From: RUG11237 sp050874665
GTDB lineage: Bacteria; Bacillota; Clostridia; Lachnospirales; Lachnospiraceae
Length of the DNA stretch: 64,000 nt
NCBI GenBank assembly: GCA_050874665.1
Contig: JBNMLC010000006.1
Coordinates: forward strand, 62,001 to 126,000
Reading direction: 5' to 3'
This document shows positions 1-7,202 of this stretch, one piece after another; position 1 is the stretch's first letter; every line of letters starts with the position of its first letter. A program made the translations under genes and the position numbers. Below the pieces are notes generated by a model that was not told where the DNA came from, did no database searches, and saw only the letters and a list, made by a program, of their open reading frames with translations.

Positions 1-2
1 AT

Positions 3-27
3 ATGCGGAAGATGGGACTTGAACCCA
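3..27. repeat. attL/attR-like direct repeat, distal copy
   Basis: It is identical over 25 bp to 1701-1725. Bases beyond it (from 28) no longer match a tRNA, so this is a partial tRNA 3' end and not a second tRNA gene. Confidence 0.8.
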
Positions 28-86
28 TTGTTCCACAACAAAATAAACCAATAACAGAAAGGCTTTCAGTGCACTTCTATCATAAC

Positions 87-106
87 GTGTTCAAAAAGGT
101 GTTCAA
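87..106 (+). repeat. GTGTTCAA pair, possible integrase arm sites
   Basis: GTGTTCAA occurs at 87-94 and 99-106, about 60 bp inside the left att copy. The same octamer occurs at 1619-1626 and 1629-1636, about 65 bp inside the right copy. Paired repeats just inside both ends resemble arm-type binding sites of tyrosine recombinases. This role is inferred. Confidence 0.45.
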
Positions 107-122
107 CCTCACAAACTGGAAT

Positions 123-614
123 TTATCTATCTCGTTCTTCAATAATATGAATTATTTTTTTCTCATTAATAATATTGCTTATGTTCTCCTTAAGAAATGT
201 TGGTTTGATTTCTTTTAACGCCATTTCTTCCAATGATAACCATACTAACTGTTCTCCTTGATCAGTTTTGCTCTTACATAATTTTAAATCTTCATCCAAA
301 ATTTTCATATAATAATAAAATTCTATTGTATGGCAATCAAATCCATCAATCGTACCGCCTACACTCTTAAAAAAATTTTCACATATAACTGCGAGATGTT
401 CCGCACATGTATGTATACCCGTTTCTTCATAAATTTCTCTTTCTATACATGCTTTAGAAGTTTCACCTAAATGAACACCTCCACCAACCATGTAATAATA
501 ATCTCCAATAGCACTTTTTACAAATAACATTTTATTATTATTGATGATAATTCCACCCGTCCGATATCTAAACCAATTATTCCCCTTTTCAAGTACACAA
601 TCGTATTTCATCAT
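123..614 (-). CDS. Nudix hydrolase, element cargo
   Basis: A 163-residue protein with a complete Nudix box, G-x5-E-x7-REIYEETGI, at about residues 45-67; the paired glutamates bind the catalytic metal. The family hydrolyses nucleoside diphosphates linked to other moieties, such as damaged dNTPs and nucleotide sugars, and the substrate here cannot be read from the sequence. The protein is soluble. The start is supported by GGAGG five bases upstream of ATGATG. It is the only intact protein gene inside the att-bounded remnant, it is very AT-rich, and it points toward the distal att copy, so it is probably acquired cargo. Function as a Nudix hydrolase is secure; biological role is unknown. Confidence 0.88.
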   Translation of the reverse strand: MMKYDCVLEKGNNWFRYRTGGIIINNNKMLFVKSAIGDYYYMVGGGVHLGETSKACIEREIYEETGIHTCAEHLAVICENFFKSVGGTIDGFDCHTIEFYYYMKILDEDLKLCKSKTDQGEQLVWLSLEEMALKEIKPTFLKENISNIINEKKIIHIIEERDR

Positions 615-1061
615 TTACCTCCACAACTTTCGATTTTGTAAAATAAGTATACACTACTAACAATACATTTGCTAGATAATTTTGAAATCAATAATTGTAC
701 TTTTTGTTTTGTGCAATTTGCACAACAAAAATCATTATTTTTAACCTTCAAACCATTTTTTGCAAAAACTTTTTGCAATCTCACTGATTTCAAAAATCAA
801 CTCTATAACTTAATTTCCAACTAAACGATTTGCCTTTTTGCGAATGGATTTTGGTATATTTCATGATGTAAAATACAGTTATGACAAGCTTGTTACGAAC
901 ACTTTATCAACTGTACTTATATATCCAAGAGGTGAAAAAATGAAAAAAAACTATTTATTCTGCTATGAAAACATATGTAGAATCAACACTTTCTGATGTT
1001 CCAAACGAACTTATTTCTATAAATTCTGATTCTTCAAGTGAAACAAGATGTTTGATGTCTG
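615..1061. other. AT-rich noncoding stretch in the element
   Basis: No convincing gene. An 18-codon reading frame follows GAGGTGAAAAAATG at about 929-941. A 73-codon frame starting at 965 is in its overlap and runs into the hairpin, so it looks fortuitous. The stretch probably holds the Nudix promoter and the decayed left part of a replication module. Confidence 0.4.
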
Positions 1062-1180
1062 TTTTTTGGGGCTTGATTACCATAATTCACATTTTTGAAA
1101 ACATGTCAAGGGCGTACGTAGTGCGTTTATATACCCCTGACATGCGTCAAAAATGTGTCACTCTATGTGAGCCCCAAAAC
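1062..1180. repeat. Long imperfect inverted repeat (possible oriT or dso)
   Basis: Three nested pairs of arms face each other: TTTTGGGGCT (1064-1073) with AGCCCCAAAA (1170-1179), CACATTTTTGA (1088-1098) with TCAAAAATGTG (1147-1157), and CATGTCA-GGG (1102-1112) with CCC-TGACATG (1134-1144). They enclose a loop containing CGTACGTAGTGCG. It lies immediately before the rep-like fragment. Nested hairpins with a nick-site-like loop are typical of rolling-circle double-strand origins and transfer origins. That role is inferred and no nick site was proven. Confidence 0.55.
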
Positions 1181-1301
1181 ATGTGAAAGGAGAAACAATG
1201 ATACCATATATGCAAGGATTTTCTTATTATCAAACGAGGTAAAATCTATTTTAGAAACTACAATTTATAATATGGCTTATTTTTGACAGGGTATTTGTAT
1301 T

Positions 1302-1643
1302 ATGAACAGTTATAAATCAAAAATCGTAAATTACGGATATAAAGAAAAAGTCATTGTATATGACAATCCAATAACAATTGGTGAATCCATTAACACTGAT
1401 ATAGAGCGGCAAAAATATCAAGATATGGATTCCGAAAAACAAAAATTATCTGACCAACGAAGAATCAGATATTATAAAAAGCAATAAAGGAATTGATTGA
1501 AATTGCGATGATGAATGATTATTTTTCTACAACAGTAAAGCATTATATGTATGTTACTGACACTATGGAGCATCGCTCAAGTGCCTATGAAACAGCTATC
1601 GGTAGTAAAATAAACAACGTGTTCAACAGTGTTCAATCATTGT
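1302..1643 (+). pseudogene. Rep-like 5' fragment fused to integrase 3' end
   Basis: The first frame (from 1302) reads MNSYKSKIVNYGYKEK and ends in RRIRYYKKQ followed by a stop at 1487; it resembles the N-terminus of rolling-circle-type replication initiators of Firmicute elements. A one-base shift restores an open frame reading KELIEIAMMNDYF and then STTVKHYMYVTDTMEHR to a stop at about 1643. The latter resembles the end of tyrosine integrases, where the catalytic Tyr region is followed by a short tail. The simplest reading is a frameshift plus a large deletion joining rep to int. The integrase end abuts the tRNA-proximal att site, as expected. The family assignments are from pattern recognition only. 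Confidence 0.55.
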
Positions 1644-1658
1644 AATAATAAAAAAATA

Positions 1659-1695
1659 AGGAAACCTCTCTAATAAAAAGGTTTCCTCATTTTTC
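1659..1695 (-). terminator. Terminator after tRNA-Leu
   Basis: AGGAAACC and GGTTTCCT form a stem around a 13-base loop. On the minus strand it is followed by TATTTTTTTATT, so it suits termination of the tRNA transcript. It lies on the element side of the att core. Confidence 0.65.
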
Positions 1696-1700
1696 ATGTA

Positions 1701-1725
1701 ATGCGGAAGATGGGACTTGAACCCA
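1701..1725. repeat. att direct repeat, tRNA-proximal copy
   Basis: It is the copy of 3-27 that forms the functional tRNA 3' end (T arm plus acceptor strand). Confidence 0.8.
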
Positions 1726-1785
1726 CACAGGCCGAAGCCTACAAGAACCTGAATCTTGCTCGTCTGCCAATTCCGACACTTCCGC
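1702..1785 (-). tRNA. tRNA-Leu (anticodon CAG)
   Basis: An 84-base tRNA with acceptor stem GCGGAAG/CTTCCGC, anticodon stem CAAGA/TCTTG around the loop TTCAGGT (anticodon CAG), a long variable arm GGCTTCGGCC, and T loop GTTCAAGTC. The long variable arm and the anticodon identify it as leucine class. CCA is not encoded. The 3' end serves as the integration site of the adjoining element. Confidence 0.95.
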
Positions 1786-1798
1786 ATGACCACAACTA

Positions 1799-1827
1799 AT
1801 GTTACCAAGTTTTTGCAGAAATGTCAA
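1799..1827 (-). promoter_or_regulatory. Sigma-A promoter of tRNA-Leu
   Basis: TTGACA (1822-1827) and TAACAT (1799-1804) are separated by 17 bases on the minus strand, ending 14 bases before the tRNA. Confidence 0.75.
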
Positions 1828-1878
1828 TCAAAATTTTCGCAATTTTCTAAAAAACTTTGAAAACTATCATTGCATGAA

Positions 1879-2952
1879 TTAATCTCCAAAAATATATCGA
1901 AATACTTCATTCTCTTGTAAAATCTCTTTTGCCTTTTCTCTATACTGTTCCTCATGAATATACGTATGACGATATGGCTTTATAGATGGTGCCAAATCAA
2001 TTGCTTTTATAAAATCTTCCCGCTGCAAATCAAGTGTTGCTGCATAATCAAAAAATCCTGTATCCGTAAAAATCGTATGGATACGCTTATACCTATGATT
2101 TTGGACAATACTCATCAGATAAGTGGCCAGCCCCACTTGTATCCCGTGTAACTGCGGCACCTCTAATATCTTATCTAATGCATGGGAAATCAAATGTTCA
2201 CTTCCACTAGAAGGAGCACTATTGCCGGCAATTTCATTAGCAATTCCACTCATTGCCAAAGAATCCACCAATTCTCTTAAAAACAAATCATCCTTAATAC
2301 TGTCACTTTCAAAAGAGGTCCGCACAAAACTGTTCACCGCTTTTTTCGCAATCATCATGGCAAAATCATTCAATGTGTCATATCCCTGTCTATCTTCATA
2401 TAACCAATCATACAGCGCTGTTATCTTTGACACCAAATCCCCAATACCTGAATAAATAAATTTATCCGGTGCACTTTTAATGACATCCGTATCTACAATG
2501 ATTCCATACGCCAGCCTTGCCGGTACCGATGTTCTTTTTCCTTCTACTAGTAAAGAGGCACTCGAACTGGAAAATCCATCGCTCGATGCCGATGTTGGTA
2601 TACTGATAAAAGGCATTTTTCTCAAGTATGCTGCATATTTTGCTACATCGATTACCTTTCCTCCCCCGATTCCTAAAATAGCCTGTGTTTTTGTATTTAT
2701 TCCAAAAGCAAGTTCCACGATATCGTTAATATCCGTCGAATCTAGTTCTCTGCAGTCTAACAGTTGAATATCATTTTCTTCTAGCGATTTCATCACTGTC
2801 TTTCCGAACATGTCTATCAGACCATTTCCAAAAAATACCACCACACTGTAAAATTCATTTTCCTTTAAATACTTCCCTATTTCTCCTAATGTTCCACTTC
2901 CAACCTTCAAAATTGAAGGAATGGAAATTCTGCTTCCTATTACATTCTTCAT
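1879..2952 (-). CDS. egsA: sn-glycerol-1-phosphate dehydrogenase (EgsA/AraM type)
   Basis: A 357-residue member of the iron-containing alcohol dehydrogenase superfamily. It shows the NAD(P)-binding GIGGGKVIDVAKY motif, the PTSASSDGFSSSSA segment that marks glycerol-1-phosphate dehydrogenases, and the metal ligands Asp (GIGDL), His (SGSEHLISH) and His (LHGIQVG). In bacteria the enzyme reduces dihydroxyacetone phosphate to sn-glycerol-1-phosphate in the cytoplasm. The ATG at 2952 has GAGG six bases upstream and is preferred to the upstream in-frame GTG. It follows an 89-codon gene by 15 bases and an Hpt gene, so the three are probably co-transcribed from the promoter at 3714-3742. Confidence 0.85.
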   Translation of the reverse strand: MKNVIGSRISIPSILKVGSGTLGEIGKYLKENEFYSVVVFFGNGLIDMFGKTVMKSLEENDIQLLDCRELDSTDINDIVELAFGINTKTQAILGIGGGKVIDVAKYAAYLRKMPFISIPTSASSDGFSSSSASLLVEGKRTSVPARLAYGIIVDTDVIKSAPDKFIYSGIGDLVSKITALYDWLYEDRQGYDTLNDFAMMIAKKAVNSFVRTSFESDSIKDDLFLRELVDSLAMSGIANEIAGNSAPSSGSEHLISHALDKILEVPQLHGIQVGLATYLMSIVQNHRYKRIHTIFTDTGFFDYAATLDLQREDFIKAIDLAPSIKPYRHTYIHEEQYREKAKEILQENEVFRYIFGD

Positions 2953-2967
2953 AAACAACCTCACATT

Positions 2968-3237
2968 TTAGGATTCTTTTCCTTCCATAATCGCAGCTAA
3001 CACCTTATCATCTCTTGCCTGATTAATCCTGTTTAATACATCTTCTGCATAGCTGGCAACGTCATTCTTTTGCGCACTTTCTTCATTGCCGTCTGCTTCC
3101 TTTTTCGCATCCATTGGAAGGTAAATCTCATTTCCCTCTTCCCCAATTACATTTTTCTTTTCTTCATAATTACAATTATACCATTTTACGATATTTTTAT
3201 GTTCTTTTCTATTGCGAATGTCAATTAAATCTTCCAT
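2968..3237 (-). CDS. Hypothetical protein, 89 residues
   Basis: A small charged, soluble protein, rich in Lys, Glu and Asp, with a C-terminal helix (SYAEDVLNRINQARDD) and no Cys cluster or membrane segment. The start at 3237 is chosen over a GTG at 3246 because AAGGAG stands eight bases before the ATG. It sits between the Hpt protein and glycerol-1-phosphate dehydrogenase, 32 and 15 bases away, within one likely operon. I do not recognise a family. Confidence 0.7.
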   Translation of the reverse strand: MEDLIDIRNRKEHKNIVKWYNCNYEEKKNVIGEEGNEIYLPMDAKKEADGNEESAQKNDVASYAEDVLNRINQARDDKVLAAIMEGKES

Positions 3238-3269
3238 TACCCTCACTCCTTCATCTTATCAACCGGTTA

Positions 3270-3677
3270 CTAACAGCCATATCTTTCAAAATATTCAATC
3301 AGCTCATCCTCTGATTTATCTTTACAAAAAGCGGTAAGCATTTGCAGCAATACAAGGTATTCATCTAATAATGCGTCTGTTTTTTCATGAATCAGACCTA
3401 TATTTTCCTCCTTTCCTGCAATTTCCATTTCCTTTGCATGTGCTGATAAATCTATTGCCCCAATGGACGCTGCCGAACTTTTCAGACCATGAACAGCCAC
3501 AATATAATCTTTCCAATTTTCTTCTTTATACAGCTTTTTTATCAATGGAAGCTTATTCCTTCCCTCTTTTATAAATACTGTCAAAACATTCTGATACAGA
3601 TTTGCACTATCTCCACAGCATTCTATTCCTTTTCTTATCTGAATCTGTTGTGGAAATACATTTTCTTCTTTTGTCAC
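3270..3677 (-). CDS. Hpt domain phosphotransfer protein
   Basis: A 135-residue stand-alone histidine phosphotransfer protein. The motif AVHGLKSSAASIGA places the phospho-accepting His at residue 63, inside a four-helix bundle of the usual Hpt length. Such proteins relay phosphate between hybrid histidine kinases and response regulators. No partner kinase adjoins it, so its partner is encoded elsewhere. The start codon is GTG with GGGAGG eight bases upstream. It is first in the likely operon with the 89-residue protein and glycerol-1-phosphate dehydrogenase. Confidence 0.88.
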   Translation of the reverse strand: MTKEENVFPQQIQIRKGIECCGDSANLYQNVLTVFIKEGRNKLPLIKKLYKEENWKDYIVAVHGLKSSAASIGAIDLSAHAKEMEIAGKEENIGLIHEKTDALLDEYLVLLQMLTAFCKDKSEDELIEYFERYGC

Positions 3678-3713
3678 GGAATTTGCCTCCCTTTTATCTA
3701 TATGCTATATAAA

Positions 3714-3742
3714 ATTATAACATATAACTGCTTTTTTTGCAA
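3714..3742 (-). promoter_or_regulatory. Sigma-A promoter for the Hpt operon
   Basis: TTGCAA (3737-3742), 17-base spacer, TATAAT (3714-3719), about 37 bases before the Hpt start. Confidence 0.7.
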
Positions 3743-3802
3743 TTTGCACAGAATATTTATTTCATTTTTTAAATTTATCATCAAATTCGCTATAATTTGC
3801 AG

Positions 3803-5056
3803 CTACATCATTCCACTTACGTGGGCGTAATATTCTTTCGGCACATAGCCACGTATAAAAATCCCCTCTGGCCTGTATTCTTCCTCTAATAAGCTTCCGT
3901 ATTTTCGAACCAGTTGAATCACAGATGTTTCTGCATAAGGAACTACTCTCTCTACATACATCTGCCTGGAATGAAGATACCCCCTGATAAGCTCTTTTAC
4001 TTCTTCAAATCCGATTCCTTCTTTTGCCGAAATCAAAAGAACAGACTTTGCATGAATATCCTTTAATTCTGCATACCGCACCTCCTGCAATCTGTCTATT
4101 TTATTAAACAATGTATATATCGGTTTATTTTCCACGCCTAAATCTTCCAAGGTTTTATATACCGTTTCCATCTGTGCTTCCATTTGAGGATTAGAAGCAT
4201 CCACAACATGCAATATCATATCTGCATATTTAGCCTCTTCTAATGTACTTTTAAACGCTTCAATCAGATGATGAGGAAGCTTACGGATAAATCCAACAGT
4301 GTCCGTAAGCATTACCTGTTCTTTATTTTCAAGTTCTAATACCCTTGTCGTCGGATCTAAGGTAGCAAATAGCTTGTCCTCCTCTAACACCGCTGCACCT
4401 GTCAGTGCATTCAGTAACGTGGACTTTCCGGCATTTGTATATCCTACTATAGCAATTACCGGCTGTGTACTATCCATTCGCTGTTTTCGCATAACTTCTC
4501 TGTGGCGTTTAACATCATTTAACTCGCTATTTAGCTGTGCAATTCTGCTTTTTACCAGTCGTCTGTCCATTTCGAGTTTCTTCTCGCCAGGACCTCTTGT
4601 TCCAATTCCTCCTCCCAGACGTGAAAGCGAACTCCGCAATCCAACCAAACGTGCCAGACGGTATTTCAACTGCGCCAGCTCTACTTGTATTTTTCCTTCT
4701 GCCGTAGTAGCTCTATTAGCAAAAATATCCAGAATAATCAAAGTTCTATCCATTACTTTAATGTCAAGCTCCTGTTCTAAATTATGCATTTGAGCCGGCG
4801 AAAGTTCGTCATCACAAATCACACCTGTTGCATTCTTTTCTCTAATCAGTTCCGCTACTTCTTCTATTTTTCCCTTTCCAATGTATGTTTTCTGATGAAG
4901 CGCCTCTCTGTTCTGGATAACCTTCCCCACCGTGACGGCACCCGCCGTTGCGGCTAATTCTTCCAGTTCGTCCATACTTTCCTCTGCTTCTCTATCATCT
5001 CCCGTGTTTACTCCTATGAGTATGACATATTCTTTTACTTCTTCTATTTTTTCCAT
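3803..5056 (-). CDS. hflX: GTPase HflX
   Basis: A 417-residue ribosome-associated GTPase of usual length. The N-terminal HflX domain (about 1-190, with GKGKIEEVAE) is followed by a glycine-rich linker (GGGIGTRGPGE) and a G domain with G1 GYTNAGKST, G3 DTVGF, and G4 NKID. HflX binds stalled or inactive 70S ribosomes in the 50S E-site region and splits them, especially after heat stress. It lies 13 bases downstream of a 58-codon gene, with which it is probably co-transcribed. Confidence 0.95.
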   Translation of the reverse strand: MEKIEEVKEYVILIGVNTGDDREAEESMDELEELAATAGAVTVGKVIQNREALHQKTYIGKGKIEEVAELIREKNATGVICDDELSPAQMHNLEQELDIKVMDRTLIILDIFANRATTAEGKIQVELAQLKYRLARLVGLRSSLSRLGGGIGTRGPGEKKLEMDRRLVKSRIAQLNSELNDVKRHREVMRKQRMDSTQPVIAIVGYTNAGKSTLLNALTGAAVLEEDKLFATLDPTTRVLELENKEQVMLTDTVGFIRKLPHHLIEAFKSTLEEAKYADMILHVVDASNPQMEAQMETVYKTLEDLGVENKPIYTLFNKIDRLQEVRYAELKDIHAKSVLLISAKEGIGFEEVKELIRGYLHSRQMYVERVVPYAETSVIQLVRKYGSLLEEEYRPEGIFIRGYVPKEYYAHVSGMM

Positions 5057-5069
5057 GCACTCTTATCCT

Positions 5070-5246
5070 TTATAGCTCTACTATTTCATATTGCATCATT
5101 TCATATTTTAATTGCGAACCTTCTGCAATTTCTGGCGGAAGTAACGCTCTTGCCACAAGTTTCAAATCATCACTTTCCCTATCTGTCCTCTTTAAATTTG
5201 CATAGTCGCCATCAATGCTGACTACCTCATAATACCAGGTTTCCAT
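5070..5246 (-). CDS. Small protein, DUF3006-like
   Basis: A 58-codon frame starting METWYYEVVSIDGDYAN and ending YEMMQYEIVEL, with AGGAG six bases before the ATG. The pattern of a short beta segment followed by GDYA and a late LPPEIAEGS turn resembles the DUF3006 family of small beta-barrel-like proteins; the match is by eye and tentative. It lies directly upstream of hflX in the same orientation. No function is known. Confidence 0.65.
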   Translation of the reverse strand: METWYYEVVSIDGDYANLKRTDRESDDLKLVARALLPPEIAEGSQLKYEMMQYEIVEL

Positions 5247-5301
5247 TATCTTCTCCTATTTTGCACATTTTTTCTATAATTTATCATACCTTTGCTTTTA
5301 T

Positions 5302-5340
5302 GCGGAAAAACCCCTCGAAAATTCACTCCGAGGGGTTTTC
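5302..5340 (-). terminator. Terminator of infC-rpmI-rplT
   Basis: AAAACCCCTCG (5307-5317) pairs with CGAGGGGTTTT (5329-5339). On the minus strand the stem is followed by a T run just past the rplT stop. Confidence 0.85.
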
Positions 5341-5353
5341 TGCCAATTGCTAA

Positions 5354-5710
5354 TTAAGCAATTTTAGATTTTGCTAATTCTGCTAATGTTGCAAATCCTT
5401 CTGCATCATTTACTGCCATTTCAGCAAGCATTTTTCTGTTTACTTCAACACCTGCTAATTTTAATCCGTACATAAATTTGCTGTAAGATAATCCGTTGAT
5501 TCTTGCAGCGGCGTTAATTCTTGCAATCCATAACTGTCTGAACTGACGTTTTCTTTCTTTTCTACCAGCATAAGAACTTGTTAAAGCTCTCATTACAGAC
5601 TGTTTTGCTACTCTATACTGTTTAGAACGTGCTCCTCTGTATCCCTTAGCCAGTTTTAATACTTTTTTATGTTTTTTCTTGGCATTCATGCCGCCTTTAA
5701 TTCTTGCCAT
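5354..5710 (-). CDS. rplT: 50S ribosomal protein L20
   Basis: A 118-residue basic protein of the normal L20 length, with the typical start ARIKGGMNAKKKHKKVLKLA and the conserved YRGARSKQYR stretch. It binds 23S rRNA early in 50S assembly. It is last in infC-rpmI-rplT. In Bacillus, L20 represses this operon through the leader RNA; the leader here also carries an intrinsic terminator. Confidence 0.98.
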   Translation of the reverse strand: MARIKGGMNAKKKHKKVLKLAKGYRGARSKQYRVAKQSVMRALTSSYAGRKERKRQFRQLWIARINAAARINGLSYSKFMYGLKLAGVEVNRKMLAEMAVNDAEGFATLAELAKSKIA

Positions 5711-5732
5711 TTCTCTATTTCCTCCTTATAAA

Positions 5733-5930
5733 TTAGATGTAAGGTAAAATCTTCTTCATTGTCTTTACGTTTGTTGCATCTGTAATTGCAGGTTTTCTAA
5801 GATTTCTCTTTCTCTTAGTTGTCTTTTTTGTTAAGATATGGCTCTTATAAGCTTTATTTCTCTTTAATTTACCTGTACCTGTTGCTTTGAAACGCTTTGC
5901 AGCGGCTCTTTTAGTTTTCATTTTTGGCAT
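5733..5930 (-). CDS. rpmI: 50S ribosomal protein L35
   Basis: A 65-residue, Lys/Arg-rich protein with the family start PKMKTKRAAAKRFK. It lies 22 bases upstream of rplT and 36 bases downstream of infC in the conserved order. Confidence 0.98.
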   Translation of the reverse strand: MPKMKTKRAAAKRFKATGTGKLKRNKAYKSHILTKKTTKRKRNLRKPAITDATNVKTMKKILPYI

Positions 5931-5966
5931 ATTAATTTCCTCCTATACTACTACTATCTTTCTATT

Positions 5967-6473
5967 TTAACGTTTTTCAGTTAAAAACATTGTAATACTT
6001 CTGCCCTCCACTTTGGCAGCTTTTTCTACTACTGCTACATCATTCAACATTTCTGCAAAATCATCTAAGATGTGCTTACTCTGCTGCATATGTGCCATTT
6101 CTCTGCCACGGAAACGCAATGTAACTTTTACTTTATCACCTTTTGCAATAAATTTTCTTGCTGCGTTTACTTTTGTTCGTAAGTCATTTTCCTCAATGTT
6201 TGGAGATAAACGAACTTCCTTTACATCGATTACTTTCTGTTTTTTCTTGGCTTCTTTCTCTCTCCGCACCAACTCATACTTATACTTTCCGTAATCAACA
6301 ATTTTGCATACCGGTGGTTTCGCTGTAGGAGCAATCTTAACCAAGTCAAGATCCGCTTCTTTTGCAAGTGCAAATGCTTCTCTTGCAGACATGATTCCTA
6401 ACTGTTCTCCATCTTCACCAATTACACGTACTTCCTTGTCTCTAATTTGTTCGTTAATCATTAAATCACTAAT
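5967..6473 (-). CDS. infC: Translation initiation factor IF-3, apparent AUU start
   Basis: IF-3 with an N-domain starting INEQIRDKEVRVIGEDGEQ and a C-domain ending RSITMFLTEKR. It prevents premature 50S joining and rejects non-standard start codons. The ATG at 6461 has no ribosome binding site at a usable distance: GGAGG lies 19 bases upstream. An in-frame ATT at 6473 sits nine bases after that GGAGG and adds ISDL, giving 168 residues. AUU initiation is the known autoregulatory signal of infC in other bacteria, so I place the start there. It is followed by rpmI and rplT. Confidence 0.93.
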   Translation of the reverse strand: MSDLMINEQIRDKEVRVIGEDGEQLGIMSAREAFALAKEADLDLVKIAPTAKPPVCKIVDYGKYKYELVRREKEAKKKQKVIDVKEVRLSPNIEENDLRTKVNAARKFIAKGDKVKVTLRFRGREMAHMQQSKHILDDFAEMLNDVAVVEKAAKVEGRSITMFLTEKR

Positions 6474-6656
6474 AACCGTGCACCTCCATCACAATCTGAA
6501 AATTTCTAATTTTTAATGAGCAAAAAAATAAGTAGATAGACAGACTATCCACTTACCGATCAGGCATTTGCCTTATAATCAATATAAACACTTAGTCGCC
6601 CATTTGCGCTAAGGTGAGAGCGGATACTCTGCTTTGTTTTATTTGCTTTTCACAAC
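6474..6656 (-). ncRNA. infC operon leader RNA
   Basis: About 180 bases of untranslated leader lie between the promoter and infC. They include CGCTCTCACCTTAGCGC and a downstream intrinsic terminator. Position and layout match ribosomal-protein/IF-3 leaders that control the infC-rpmI-rplT operon (L20 leader type). The exact family was not tested by covariance search. Confidence 0.6.
6522..6555 (-). terminator. Attenuator in the infC leader
   Basis: TAAGTGGATAG and CTATCTACTTA form an 11-bp stem (one G-U pair) followed by seven T residues on the minus strand, about 50 bases before infC. A terminator inside the leader implies control by premature termination. Confidence 0.8.
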
Positions 6657-6662
6657 TCATAT

Positions 6663-6691
6663 AGAATATCACAACATTGCCTATGTGTCAA
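6663..6691 (-). promoter_or_regulatory. Sigma-A promoter of the infC operon
   Basis: TTGACA (6686-6691), 17-base spacer, TATTCT (6663-6668). Confidence 0.75.
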
Positions 6692-6821
6692 GCAAATTTA
6701 TTTCTTTTTCATACATATTTTTTACATATCTCCATACCCTATTCGTGTGATGCGCAATAGAAATCACTCTACTACCTTTCTATTGTCACAAAATATAAAT
6801 CATATTACTGGAGGTTTTATC

Positions 6822-7136
6822 ATGACAGACTTAATTTGCAGTGCCACAAGTTGTACCTACAACAAAGATAGGCTATGTGCCAAAGGAGATATTTTAGTCT
6901 CCGGTTCTGATGCCGAAAAATCAAGTGAAACTCATTGTGACAGTTTTATCGGTGCCGGCAGAGACTGTTACTGCAACAGTTCCTCTGAAGGAAAAGAAAA
7001 AATTGCAGTAAAATGCGAAGCAATCAATTGCATTTTCAACGAGGAGCGTGCCTGTTCCGCTGAACATATTGGTATTTCCGGGCAGCAGGCACATTCTTCC
7101 TCCGAAACTGAATGTGCCAGTTTCCAAAAGCGATAA
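6822..7136 (+). CDS. DUF1540 protein, two domains
   Basis: A 104-residue Cys-rich protein with two copies of the DUF1540 pattern, each with C-x5-C-x-Y/F-N, a following Cys, an I-x-(V/I)-S/G stretch, and a closing C-x-SF (about 4-42 and 63-101). Four conserved Cys per repeat suggest metal binding. These proteins are common in Clostridia and their function is not established. The ATG at 6822 follows GGAGG and is preferred to an upstream in-frame ATG at 6747 that would begin in the intergenic region. Confidence 0.85.
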   Translation: MTDLICSATSCTYNKDRLCAKGDILVSGSDAEKSSETHCDSFIGAGRDCYCNSSSEGKEKIAVKCEAINCIFNEERACSAEHIGISGQQAHSSSETECASFQKR

Positions 7137-7148
7137 GTGCTACTATGA

Positions 7149-7174
7149 AAAACCGGGGGATTTCCCCGGTTTTT
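7149..7174. terminator. Bidirectional terminator
   Basis: AAAACCGGGG (7149-7158) pairs with CCCCGGTTTT (7164-7173), with T runs on both strands. It lies between the convergent DUF1540 and thrS genes. Confidence 0.88.
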
Positions 7175-7202
7175 GTATTTCACTGCAGAAGAATATTTTT
7201 TA

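Larger units (their letters stand above)
3..1725. mobile_element. Decayed integrative element at tRNA-Leu
   Basis: A 25-bp sequence at 3-27 is repeated exactly at 1701-1725. The right copy is the T-arm and acceptor 3' end of an intact tRNA-Leu, so the left copy is the typical scar of integration by a tyrosine recombinase. Between the two copies lie a Nudix gene, a roughly 120-bp imperfect hairpin, a replication-protein-like 5' fragment and an integrase-like 3' fragment. Pairs of GTGTTCAA lie about 60 bp inside each end. At 1.7 kb it has no complete mobility gene, so it is inferred to be a deletion remnant. Sequence left of the window could hold further tandem elements. Confidence 0.75.

Noticed and set aside
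611..793. 60-codon minus-strand frame overlapping the Nudix start
   Set aside because: No ribosome binding site, and its second half is the Nudix promoter and leader region; no recognisable motif.
965..1186. 73-codon plus-strand frame
   Set aside because: It runs through the long hairpin, whose inverted arms explain the open frame; no protein-like pattern.
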